From positions 2,356,001 through 2,420,000 of the forward strand of contig CBDAQG010000002.1 in assembly GCA_965198995.1 (NCBI GenBank): a stretch of 64,000 bases of DNA, in the 5' to 3' direction. Shown in pieces: positions 33,389 to 41,443 of this stretch. The stretch is from CAXMMR01 sp965198995 (GTDB taxonomy: Bacteria > Pseudomonadota > Alphaproteobacteria > Acetobacterales > Acetobacteraceae). Numbering within the stretch: the stretch's first letter is position 1; each line of letters starts with the position of its first letter. Under the pieces are notes generated by a model, which saw only the letters and a program-made list of their open reading frames with translations, did no database searches and was not told the DNA's origin. A program made the translations under genes and the position numbers.

Positions 33389-34337
33389 AGGCGAGCAGCG
33401 ACTGCGCGGTGTCCACGTCAGTCACCAAGTGGGTGGCGTAGGCGCCGGCGAGCGTGGCGCGGATGGCTGCGCCCTTCGAGCGGCCGCCAGCGACGCCGAT
33501 GCGGACCGGGACCGAGCGCAGCTCGTCGAGCGAGATGCCGACCATACGGTTGTCCAGGGCGCCGGCGACACTTTGGCCGTCGGCGCCGATGAAGCGGCCG
33601 ATGACCACGGCCTCGGCGCCGGCCGCGGCGTAGCGGGCGACCGTCTCGGCGCTGGCAAACCCCGATCGGCGCACCGTGGAGGCGGCGCCGAGGTCGCCGA
33701 CGCCGAACAGGATGCGGTTTGAGGAACGGACCAGCTCGAGCTGGTGGCGCAGCATCGGCTCGTCGAGCAGGCGGTCACGCAGCTCGGCGGTCGACAGCAG
33801 GGCCGGCGCGAGCAGGTTGACGCAGCGGGCGTTAAGCCGGCTGGCGAGCATCGAGGTGCAGAGCTCGGGGGAGAAGTCTTCCGAGGCCGTCGAGCTGCCG
33901 GCGACCTGCACCACGGTGAGCGACGCGATCGCGTCCGTCAGGGTGATGGCGCGGGCGGCGGCGAGCACGGTGCGACCCCAGGCGACGCCGATCACGTCCT
34001 TGGGGCGAAGCTGGTCGGCCAGCAGGCGGGCGGCGGCGTCGCCCAAACGATCGACCAGGTTCTCAATGCGGGACGGTATCACCAGCGCCTCGGCGAGGCG
34101 GTATCGTTCCGCCAGACGTCGGGCGAGGGTGGTGCGGGCGACAAGGTCGGCGCGCAGGCTGATGGTGACGATGCCGCGCTCGCGCGCCTCCTGCAGCAGG
34201 TTCACCACGGTGGCGCGCGACACGTGCAAGGCCTTGGCGACCTCGCTTTGGTTGAGCTGGTCGGCGTAATACAACCAGGCGGCCCAGACGACGGCGTCGT
34301 CAAACCCGGCCGGCACGCGCGGCACCGCGCTGCTCAC
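33387..34337 (-). CDS. SorC/DeoR-type sugar-binding transcriptional regulator
   Basis: A 316-residue regulator. The N-terminal helix-turn-helix is LNQSEVAKALHVSRATVVNL (about residues 29-48), followed by LQEARERGIVTI. The C-terminal sugar-phosphate-binding domain has DVIGVAWGRTVLAAARAI, VVQVAGSSTASEDFS, ILFGVGDLGAASTV and VRIGVAGGRSKGAAIRATL, the SorC sugar-binding fold related to phosphosugar isomerases. It probably senses a phosphorylated sugar of this locus. It is divergent from the glycerol-1-phosphate dehydrogenase homologue; two inverted repeats in the 159-base gap are candidate operators. Confidence 0.9.
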   Translation of the reverse strand: MSSAVPRVPAGFDDAVVWAAWLYYADQLNQSEVAKALHVSRATVVNLLQEARERGIVTISLRADLVARTTLARRLAERYRLAEALVIPSRIENLVDRLGDAAARLLADQLRPKDVIGVAWGRTVLAAARAITLTDAIASLTVVQVAGSSTASEDFSPELCTSMLASRLNARCVNLLAPALLSTAELRDRLLDEPMLRHQLELVRSSNRILFGVGDLGAASTVRRSGFASAETVARYAAAGAEAVVIGRFIGADGQSVAGALDNRMVGISLDELRSVPVRIGVAGGRSKGAAIRATLAGAYATHLVTDVDTAQSLLA

Positions 34338-34408
34338 GCGGCGGCAACGATTGGCAAAGGCCGCTCGATCTTCAGCATCGCACCGGGCGAAGCGAGTACT
34401 CGAGGCGG

Positions 34409-34419
34409 TGACGTTGTCA
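34409..34419. promoter_or_regulatory. Candidate regulator site TGAC-GTT-GTCA
   Basis: TGACGTTGTCA followed by AG lies in the divergent regulator/dehydrogenase gap. It is nearly identical to TGACGTTTGTCAAG at 30854 upstream of the aldolase gene, differing by one T in the spacer. Confidence 0.45.
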
Positions 34420-34434
34420 AGCCGAGGCCGGAGC

Positions 34435-34456
34435 CTTTTTGACTAAAGTCAAAAAG
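34435..34456. promoter_or_regulatory. Perfect 22-base palindrome, candidate SorC-regulator operator
   Basis: Arms CTTTTTGACT and AGTCAAAAAG are separated by AA, a perfect inverted repeat 41 bases before the ATG at 34497. The core TGAC-TAAA-GTCA has the same half-sites as the sites at 34409 and 30854. A regulator bound here could control both divergent genes. Confidence 0.6.
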
Positions 34457-34496
34457 AGTTGTCTATTGTAAGCAAGGCCGACTTGGAGAGACCGGT

Positions 34497-35843
34497 ATGG
34501 ACGGGACGGGTGCGGAGCGCACGCCGGCGAGCGATTGGACGAGCCTCATTGACGACCTGCTCGCCGGTCGCTGGATCAATCCCGCGACCGGTCGGGGCGC
34601 CACCTTCCCGGACGAGCGGATCGTCATTGCCGAAAGCCTGGCTGGCCGGGAGGCCGAGCTGATCCGTGAGATGCGGCTCGGCGCGCGGCTGGCGGTGGTG
34701 GCTGACGAGGCGACGCAGGCGGCGATGGGCAGCCGCATCCTCGCCGCGGCCCGCACGCTCGGTCCGGTGGAGAGCGTGGTCTTGAGCAAGCCGCACGCCG
34801 ACATGGCGTCGGTCCGGGCGCTCGCCCAGCGGCTCGGCGACGAGGTCGACGGCGTCGTCGCGGTCGGCTCGGGCACCGTCAACGATCTGTGCAAATATGT
34901 CACCGGCCTCGCCGGCAAGCGCTACTGCGTGTTCGCGACCGCCGCCTCGATGAACGGCTACACCTCGTCGACGGCGTCGATCACGCTGGACAACGGGCTC
35001 AAGGTGTCGCTGCCGTCGCACAACGCGGCGGGGTTCTTCGTCGACCTGTCTGTATCCGCCGCAGCGCCGCCGTTCCTGGCGGCGGCGGGGTTCGGCGACT
35101 GCCTGGCGCGCTCCGTCGCGCAGGTCGATTTGTGGATGAGCCACCGCCTGCTCGGCAGCGACTACGACGACGCCCCCTACTCGATCCAGCGCGAGGACGA
35201 GGTGGAGCTGAACCGGCGCGTCGAGGGCTTGCGGCACGGCGACATCGCTGCGAACGGCTACTTGTATCGGGTGCTGACGCTGTGCGGCCTCGGCATCTCG
35301 TTCACCGGCGTCTCAAACCACGGCTCAATGGGCGAGCACCAGATCTCGCACTACATCGACTGCTTCGCCGGCGCCCGGCATCCCGGAACGTTGCACGGCC
35401 AGCAAGTCGGCGTCGCCTCACTCAGCCTCGCGCGGCTGCAGCAGCAGATGCTCGCCGAGCCGGCGCCCCCGGTCATGCAGCCGACGCGGATCGACGCCGA
35501 GGACATGGCGCGGCGGATGGGGCCGGACGTGGCGCGGCAATGCCTTGCCGAGCTGCAGGCCAAGGCGGTGGATGCGACCGGCGCGGCACGGGCCAACGCG
35601 CGGTTGACCGCGATCTGGCCGGCGCTGCGCAACGAGCTGGCGCCGTTCATCATTCCGGTGGCGGAGATGGAGCGGCTGCTGCGAGCGGCGGGCGGCGCCT
35701 GCACCGCCGCGGAGCTCGGTCTCGATCCGGAGTTCTACCGCGAGGCGCTGATGCATGCGCATGAGATGCGCAACCGCTTCTCCTTCCTTGACCTGGCGGC
35801 CGACGCCGGCATCCTGTCCGCGTTCGCGGCAGGGGAGGGCTGA
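34497..35843 (+). CDS. sn-Glycerol-1-phosphate dehydrogenase homologue (EgsA/AraM family)
   Basis: A 448-residue iron-containing-alcohol-dehydrogenase-like protein. The NAD site contains VVAVGSGTVNDLCKYV, the family-defining substrate/metal part FATAASMNGYTSSTASI, then GDCLARSVAQVDLWMSH, and metal-binding His residues are expected in VSNHGSMGEHQISHYID and HPGTLHGQQVGV. Family members reduce dihydroxyacetone phosphate to sn-glycerol-1-phosphate (archaeal EgsA, Bacillus AraM); in sugar gene clusters the true substrate may be another ketose or polyol phosphate. It overlaps the HAD gene by one base and is divergent from the regulator. Confidence 0.88.
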   Translation: MDGTGAERTPASDWTSLIDDLLAGRWINPATGRGATFPDERIVIAESLAGREAELIREMRLGARLAVVADEATQAAMGSRILAAARTLGPVESVVLSKPHADMASVRALAQRLGDEVDGVVAVGSGTVNDLCKYVTGLAGKRYCVFATAASMNGYTSSTASITLDNGLKVSLPSHNAAGFFVDLSVSAAAPPFLAAAGFGDCLARSVAQVDLWMSHRLLGSDYDDAPYSIQREDEVELNRRVEGLRHGDIAANGYLYRVLTLCGLGISFTGVSNHGSMGEHQISHYIDCFAGARHPGTLHGQQVGVASLSLARLQQQMLAEPAPPVMQPTRIDAEDMARRMGPDVARQCLAELQAKAVDATGAARANARLTAIWPALRNELAPFIIPVAEMERLLRAAGGACTAAELGLDPEFYREALMHAHEMRNRFSFLDLAADAGILSAFAAGEG

Positions 35844-36667
35844 TGCAGCCGCTCGCCAGCATGCCGGACCGCGTCGCGGCGTCGGTCGTCGCCATATTTG
35901 CCGACATCGACGATACGATGACGCTGCGGGGCCGGCTGCCGGCGCGCGCCTACCAGGCGCTCGAGGACCTGCAGGCGGCGGGCATCTCGGTCGCGCCGAT
36001 CACCGGTCGGCCGGCCGGATGGTGCGACATGATCGCGCGGTTCTGGCCGGTGGCCGGCGTGGTCGGCGAGAACGGCGCCTTCTACTTTTCCTATGACGAC
36101 GCGGCAAAGACGATGCGGCAGGTGTTCGCGATCCCGCAGGCGCAGCGCCGTGAGGATCGCGCGCGGCTCAATCAGCTACGGCAACGTATCCTCGAGGAGG
36201 TCCCTGGCTGCGCCGTCGCCTCAGACCAGGCCTACCGCGAGGCCGACCTCGCCATCGACTTCTGCGAGGACGTGCCGCCGCTCGATACCGATGCGGTGGC
36301 GCGGATCGTCAAGCTGTTCGAAGAGGCCGGCGCCACGGCCAAGGTGTCGTCGATCCACGTCAATGGCTGGTTCGGCGAGTACGACAAGCTCGGCATGTCA
36401 GCGCGGCTGGCGGCCGACCTGCTCGGCCTTGAGCTGGACCGCGACCGCGACCGCGTCGTGTTTGTCGGCGACAGCCCGAACGACGCGCCGATGTTCGGCT
36501 TCTTTCCGCATTCATGCGGTGTCGCCAACGTGCGCCACTTCGCCGGCCGGATGAGCGCGGAGCCGAGCTACGTCACCTTGGCCGAGGGCGGGTATGGCTT
36601 CGTCGAGGTGGCCGAGCGCATCCTTGCGGCTCGGCGGCTGCCGGGGCAGGCCGACGCCTCGCCGTGA
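35843..36667 (+). CDS. HAD-superfamily phosphatase (type IIB-like)
   Basis: A 274-residue phosphatase coupled to the upstream dehydrogenase through TGATG. The nucleophile motif is IFADIDDTMTLRG (Asp-x-Asp), motif II is APITGRPAGWCD, and motif III/IV is RVVFVGDSPNDAPMFGFFP, with a cap domain between. It resembles sucrose- or mannosylglycerate-type phosphatases and Cof-like proteins. Context suggests removal of phosphate from a glycerol or polyol phosphate produced by the dehydrogenase. Confidence 0.87.
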   Translation: MQPLASMPDRVAASVVAIFADIDDTMTLRGRLPARAYQALEDLQAAGISVAPITGRPAGWCDMIARFWPVAGVVGENGAFYFSYDDAAKTMRQVFAIPQAQRREDRARLNQLRQRILEEVPGCAVASDQAYREADLAIDFCEDVPPLDTDAVARIVKLFEEAGATAKVSSIHVNGWFGEYDKLGMSARLAADLLGLELDRDRDRVVFVGDSPNDAPMFGFFPHSCGVANVRHFAGRMSAEPSYVTLAEGGYGFVEVAERILAARRLPGQADASP

Positions 36668-36789
36668 GCCTGCCGACGGCGCTCGGCGGCGGGCAGGCCT
36701 GTCGTTCGTTCCATCCCTGGACTGGATCGAACGGCCGCGCCTAAGATCGGCAGCCTCCTCTGAGGCCACGTCGAGCGAAGGACGTCCCG

Positions 36790-37347
36790 ATGCAGCTTAG
36801 CGACAATCTGATCGAGGGCAACGCGGCGTTCGCCGTCGACGGCTTCGCCTCGGCCTTGAAGATCATGCCCTCGAAAAAGGTGATCATCCTCGGCTGCGCC
36901 GATCCGCGCGTCGATCCCGCCGTCCTATTCAGGCTGGCGCCCGGCGACGCTGCGGTGATCCGCAACATCGGCGGACGAGTCAATCCGGCGACCCTCGAGA
37001 CGATGGCCTTGCTGCGCTCGGTCGTTCGGGACCGCGGCGGCGACGTCGGCTCCGGTTGGAGCGTCGTCGTTCTCCACCACACGGATTGCGGCATCATCAA
37101 CTGCCGCAACCATGCGCCGGCGCTGCTGGCGAAGCACCTGGGCATCCAGCCGGCCGAGCTCGCCACCATGGCGATCGATGACCCCTACGAGTCGGTGTTG
37201 CTGGATGTCGCCGCACTCAAGGCCAACCCAAACCTGCCCGACGACATCGTCGTCACCGGCATGGTCTACGACGTCGCCACCGGGCTGGTGCGGATCGTCG
37301 TGCCGTCGGCGCCATTGCGGCCGGACCCGCCTCGCCTGCAAGGCTGA
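36790..37347 (+). CDS. Beta-class carbonic anhydrase
   Basis: A 185-residue protein for CO2/bicarbonate interconversion. Zinc ligands are in ILGCADPRVDPAVLF (Cys36 with the Asp38-Arg40 dyad) and VLHHTDCGIIN (His, Cys). VIRNIGGRVNPATLETM is conserved. This short form resembles the minimal beta-class enzymes. It stands alone between the HAD phosphatase and the convergent degP gene; the 122-base gap upstream holds no repeat. Confidence 0.92.
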   Translation: MQLSDNLIEGNAAFAVDGFASALKIMPSKKVIILGCADPRVDPAVLFRLAPGDAAVIRNIGGRVNPATLETMALLRSVVRDRGGDVGSGWSVVVLHHTDCGIINCRNHAPALLAKHLGIQPAELATMAIDDPYESVLLDVAALKANPNLPDDIVVTGMVYDVATGLVRIVVPSAPLRPDPPRLQG

Positions 37348-37392
37348 CACGGAGCGGCGTCGGGGGCGCCGCGCCGCGGGTAGGATCCCGCC

Positions 37393-38907
37393 CTAAGTCT
37401 TGCGCTTCGGCGTCACGTCGGCCGTCGGCACCGGGATCCAGCGCATACCTTCGCTGCCCTGCACCAGCAGCAGGATGGTCTTGCGGCCTTGCCGGCGCAG
37501 GTCGGTCAGTGTCGCCAACAGGTCGGCGGGTGTGGCGACGGGCTTTTGCTGCGCCTCCTGGATCACGTCACCCACCTTGAGGTCGTTCAGCGCCGCAGTG
37601 CTGTCGGCCGTCAGCTCGATCACGACCACGCCCTTCTGATCACTGGCGATCGAGTATTTCTGCCGCGCCTCGTCGGTGATCGGGCTGACCTTGAAGCCGA
37701 GCCCGGCGACCGCGGTGCCGACCGGGGGCGGTGGCGTGGCTGGCTTGCTCGCCGCGACAGCAGCGGGCTCGGCCGGCTGCTCGGCGGTCGTCACCTGAAG
37801 CGTCTGCTCATGGCCGTCGCGAAACACGACCACCGGCACGCTGGCGTCGATCGGCGTCTCGGCGACCACCAGCGGCAGGGTGTGCATCTCCTTAACCGGC
37901 TCGGCGCCAAAACGCAGGATGACATCGCCGGGCAGCAGCTTCGCCTTTGCCGCCGGGCCGCCGGGGTCCACCCCGGCGATCATCGCCCCGGCGGTGCCGT
38001 GCAGGCCGAGAGCCGAGGCGATGTCGGGCGTCACCGGCTGAATGCGCACGCCGAGCCAGCCGCGACGGGCGTGGCCGAAATGCCAGAGCTGGTTGACGAC
38101 GACGCGGGCGAGCGAGGCGGGGATGGCGAAGCCGATGCCGATCGAGCCGCCGGAGGGTGAGTAGATCAGCGAGTTGATGCCGATGACGTGGCCCGACATA
38201 TCGAACAGCGGGCCGCCGGAGTTGCCGCGGTTGATCGGCGCGTCGGTCTGGATGAAGTCGTCATAGGGGCCCTGCTGCACGTCGCGCCCCCGCGCGCTGA
38301 CGATGCCGGCGGTCACCGTGCCGCCGAGGCCAAACGGGTTGCCGATCGCCAGCACCCAGTTGCCAACCCGGGCGGCGTCGCTGTCGCCGAACGCGACGGC
38401 GGGCAGCTTGTGGTCGGCATGCACCTGCAGCACCGCCATGTCGGTGCGGTCGTCGTGGCCGAGCAGCGTCGCCTTGAGCGACGTGTTGTCCTGCAGCACG
38501 ACGGTGATTTCGTCGGCGTCGGCAATGACGTGGTTGTTGGTGACGATGATGCCGGACGGGTCAATGATGAAGCCCGAGCCGAGCGACTGCACCTTGTGCG
38601 GCTGGGTGTCGCTGCCGCCGGACTGGTCGTCCCCACCTTCGCCTTCGCTGTCGCTGCCGCCATGCGGGTTCTTCTGGCGGTTCATGAAGTCGTGGAAGAA
38701 CTGCTCGAGGCCCGGCGGGGCGGAGGGCGTATCGCCGTCGGCGGAGGCCCCCGGCTTGATGGTCTGCGAGGAGGAGATGTTGACCACCGCCGGTAGCAGC
38801 GCGGCGGCCAGGTCGGCGAAGTTGTCCGGCGCCGGCGCAGCCGGCAGGCGGACCGGCACGAGCAAAGCAAGCGAGGACAGGGCTAGTGCACGCAGCAGAG
38901 GACGCAT
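37393..38907 (-). CDS. degP: Periplasmic serine protease DegP/HtrA
   Basis: ATG 38907 has AAGGA 9-13 bases upstream; the longer frame begins in an A/T repeat. The product is 504 residues with a signal peptide (MRPLLRALALSSLALLVPV, cut near APA). The catalytic triad is His in VTNNHVIADAD, Asp in DDRTDMAVLQVH and Ser in NRGNSGGPLFDMSG. Two PDZ domains follow (GWLGVRIQPVTPDIA and the region after VGTAVAGLGFKVSP). An acidic Gly/Ser-rich loop (residues about 90-115) precedes the protease. It lies downstream of hflKC, the usual alphaproteobacterial quality-control block. Confidence 0.94.
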   Translation of the reverse strand: MRPLLRALALSSLALLVPVRLPAAPAPDNFADLAAALLPAVVNISSSQTIKPGASADGDTPSAPPGLEQFFHDFMNRQKNPHGGSDSEGEGGDDQSGGSDTQPHKVQSLGSGFIIDPSGIIVTNNHVIADADEITVVLQDNTSLKATLLGHDDRTDMAVLQVHADHKLPAVAFGDSDAARVGNWVLAIGNPFGLGGTVTAGIVSARGRDVQQGPYDDFIQTDAPINRGNSGGPLFDMSGHVIGINSLIYSPSGGSIGIGFAIPASLARVVVNQLWHFGHARRGWLGVRIQPVTPDIASALGLHGTAGAMIAGVDPGGPAAKAKLLPGDVILRFGAEPVKEMHTLPLVVAETPIDASVPVVVFRDGHEQTLQVTTAEQPAEPAAVAASKPATPPPPVGTAVAGLGFKVSPITDEARQKYSIASDQKGVVVIELTADSTAALNDLKVGDVIQEAQQKPVATPADLLATLTDLRRQGRKTILLLVQGSEGMRWIPVPTADVTPKRKT

Positions 38908-38928
38908 GGAAAGGTCCTTAAAGGAAGG

Positions 38929-39043
38929 CAAGGCACGCGCTTCTTTTTTGAAAAAAGAAGCAAAAACTTTTGACACGCTATCGTGCCTCTTATTGAGCAA
39001 AAGTTTTTTGGTTCTCTTTTTTCAAAAAAGAACCGCTTGCTTA
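38929..39043. repeat. A/T-rich double-hairpin repeat between hflC and degP
   Basis: GCGCTTCTTTTTTGAAAAAA, GAAGCAAAAACTTTTGACAC, a spacer, then GAGCAAAAGTTTTTTGGTTC and CTTTTTTCAAAAAAGAACC. A full inverted-arm copy lies directly after the hflC stop and just before the degP ribosome-binding site. Confidence 0.85.
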
Positions 39044-39910
39044 CTGTTTCGGCACCGAGTTGAGCAGCTTCAGGAAATCCGAGTCCGGCGTCAGCACCAG
39101 CCGGTCCTGCCCCGAGGCGAAAGCCTGACGATAAGCATCAAGCGTCCGCCACGTCGCATAGAAGCCCGGGTCGCGCTGATAGGCGTCGGCGTAGGTGGCG
39201 ATGGCGGTGTTCTCGCCCTGGCCGCGCAGGGCGTCGGCGCCGGCATTGGCGTCAGCGATCAGCACCGTCTTGTCGCGGTCGGCGTTGGCGCGGATGCGCT
39301 GGGCGGCCTCGGCGCCTTCGGCGCGGGCTTCCGTCGCCACTCGCTCGCGCTCGGAGCGCATGCGGGCCAGGATCGCATCGGTGTTCTCCTGGGGCAGGTC
39401 GGCACGTCGGATACGCACGTCGATGACGTCGACGCCAAAGTTGCGCATCTCGTGGTTCACCTCGTCGCGGATCAGCCCCATGATCCGGCCGCGCTGGTTG
39501 GACAGCACGTCGGGCAGCGTCTCGCGGCCGATCACCCGACGCAGGCTGGAGCCGACCGAGGAGTTGAGCCGGCCGAGGATGCCCTCCTCAGTGGGGCCGA
39601 CCGACTGGTAGTATTCCAGCGGGTTGGTGATGCGGTAGCGGGTGAAGGTGTCGACGATGAGCCGGCGCTGGTCAGCCAGGATCACCTCCTCGGGCGAGCT
39701 CTCGTAGTCGAGCAGCCGGCGATCGAACTCGATGGCGGTCTGCACCAGCGGGATCTTGGCATGCAGCCCGGGGGTGGTAATGACGCGCACCGGCTGGCCA
39801 AACTGGGTGACAAGCGCCGTTTCAGTCTGCCGCACGGTGAAGAAGCAGGCGTCAATGACGATCAGCACGATCACTGCGACGACGGCGGCGATGATGGCGA
39901 GCCGCTTCAT
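39041..39910 (-). CDS. hflC: Protease modulator HflC (SPFH/stomatin family)
   Basis: A 289-residue membrane-anchored SPFH protein. Residues 4-24 are the N-terminal anchor. VRQTETALVTQFGQPVRV and PGLHAKIPLVQTAIEFDRR begin the band-7 domain; VIDVRIRRADLPQENTDAI precedes the long Ala/Glu/Arg coiled coil. HflC forms a large periplasm-facing cage with HflK around FtsH and modulates its proteolysis. It overlaps hflK by four bases. Confidence 0.94.
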   Translation of the reverse strand: MKRLAIIAAVVAVIVLIVIDACFFTVRQTETALVTQFGQPVRVITTPGLHAKIPLVQTAIEFDRRLLDYESSPEEVILADQRRLIVDTFTRYRITNPLEYYQSVGPTEEGILGRLNSSVGSSLRRVIGRETLPDVLSNQRGRIMGLIRDEVNHEMRNFGVDVIDVRIRRADLPQENTDAILARMRSERERVATEARAEGAEAAQRIRANADRDKTVLIADANAGADALRGQGENTAIATYADAYQRDPGFYATWRTLDAYRQAFASGQDRLVLTPDSDFLKLLNSVPKQ

Positions 39911-41250
39911 GGCGCGGCTCCCGGCGTAGGCACAGGCGCGGCGGAGACCGGCCGCGCGCCGGGCGACGGGGTGCCGAGCTGCAGCAGCGGCAGCAGGCCA
40001 CGCAGGTTGTTGTCGACCACCGTGGTCGGCGTGTGGGTCAGCAGCGCCTGCATCGTTTCAATGTAGAGCCGGGTCAGGGTGACGGACTTCGCCTGCTGGT
40101 AGGCGGCCAGGATGCTGAGGAAGCGGCGGCTCTCGCCGCTGGCCCTGGCGATCGCCGCCGCCTTGTCGCCCTCGGCGGCCGCAGTGATCGCGGCCGCGTC
40201 GCCGCGGGCGCGTGGGACGATGTTGTTGGCGTAGGCCTGGGCATTGTTGCGCGCGGTGTCGGCGTCGGTGTTGGCGCGCTGGACGTCGCGGAAGCTCTCG
40301 ATAACCTCCTCGGGCGGATCGACCTTCTGCAGCTGCACCTGGGTGATCTCGATGCCGGAGCCGTAGGCGTCGAGGATCGCCTGGGTGCCGGTGGTGACCG
40401 CGGTCTCGATGCCGGTGCGCCCGCCGGTGAGCGCGGACTGGATGGCGGTGCGGCCGATCACCTCGCGCATGACGCTCTCGGCGGCGGACTTCACCGTGTA
40501 GTCCGGCCGGCGGGTGTTGAAGAGGTAGCTCTTGGCGTCGCTGATGCGCCAGAATACGGTGAAGTTGATGTCGATGATGTTCTCGTCGCCGGTCAGCATC
40601 AGGCTCTCCTCGGAGAGCTCGCGGGTCGGCAGGGCGCGAGCCGGCGGGGTCGCGTCATCGGCGGAGTTGTCCTGCACCTGCTGGCTCTCGCCGTCGGAGC
40701 GGTAGCCGATCTCGGTGCGGTTGATGCGGGTGACGGCGGGCAGCAGCACGCTCTCGACCGGCCAGGGCAGATGGTAGTTCAGGCCGGGCCCGGTGGTGCG
40801 GTCATAGGCGCCCCAGCGCAGCACGACGCCCTGCTCGTCCGGCTCGACGCGATAGAAGCCGGTGGCAAGCCAGAGCGCCACGATGCCGACGAGGATGAGC
40901 GCGGCGCCACGCAGCGGGCCGCCAGGGCCGCCGAACAGGCGTTCCCACATGCCGCTGCCGCGCGGTCCGCGGCCGCCATCACCGCCGCCCAGGCCACCGC
41001 CGAAACGACGTAGCCGCTCCTGCAGGGCCCGGATCGTCCGATCGAGGTCGGGCGGCATGGCCGGGCCGGGCCGTCGCGCGCCGCTAGACCACGGGTCGCT
41101 GGCCTCGGACGGGCGCTCGCCGAAGCGCGGGCGCAGGATCTCGGGCCGGCCGCCGCGCACGACCTCGCCGCGCCCGTCGTCGGGCTTGCCGCCGGACGGT
41201 GTGTCGCCGGGCTTCTTCGGCTCGTCGCCGTCGCCCCATGGACCGCTCAA
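39907..41250 (-). CDS. hflK: Protease modulator HflK (SPFH/stomatin family)
   Basis: A 447-residue partner of HflC. The N-terminal 85 residues are Pro/Gly-rich and charged (MSGPWGDGDEPKKPGD), followed by a Gly-rich stretch (RRFGGGLGGGDGGRGPRG), the membrane segment (ALILVGIVALWLATGFYRV), and the band-7 domain (VVLRWGAYDRTTGPGLNYH). The start is unusual: the frame opens with TTG at 41250. An ATG at 41278 is out of frame and closes after five codons; CGTTGAGCG is repeated twice between them. The TTG start is plausible, but a small frameshift cannot be excluded. Confidence 0.92.
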   Translation of the reverse strand: MSGPWGDGDEPKKPGDTPSGGKPDDGRGEVVRGGRPEILRPRFGERPSEASDPWSSGARRPGPAMPPDLDRTIRALQERLRRFGGGLGGGDGGRGPRGSGMWERLFGGPGGPLRGAALILVGIVALWLATGFYRVEPDEQGVVLRWGAYDRTTGPGLNYHLPWPVESVLLPAVTRINRTEIGYRSDGESQQVQDNSADDATPPARALPTRELSEESLMLTGDENIIDINFTVFWRISDAKSYLFNTRRPDYTVKSAAESVMREVIGRTAIQSALTGGRTGIETAVTTGTQAILDAYGSGIEITQVQLQKVDPPEEVIESFRDVQRANTDADTARNNAQAYANNIVPRARGDAAAITAAAEGDKAAAIARASGESRRFLSILAAYQQAKSVTLTRLYIETMQALLTHTPTTVVDNNLRGLLPLLQLGTPSPGARPVSAAPVPTPGAAP

Positions 41251-41443
41251 CGGAGGTCGCTCAACGGGGGCCGCTCATGCTCGCAACTCGGGGTCGCATC
41301 GGTTTGGGTTCACTCCGTGAGCCGGATGTGGCTCTAGGCTGGCCTGATTGGCCCGATGCCGGCCCTGGCTGAAGCGTCGACACGCTGCCATATGCGGACC
41401 GGGATGAGCGGATAATGGTCCGCCGTCGGAGCTTAGCAAGCAG
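41251..41443. other. Divergent promoter region hflK / mrp
   Basis: 193 bases separate the divergently transcribed hflK and mrp genes. There is no repeat-family copy. Promoters for both operons must lie here, but no convincing boxes are recognised. Confidence 0.35.
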
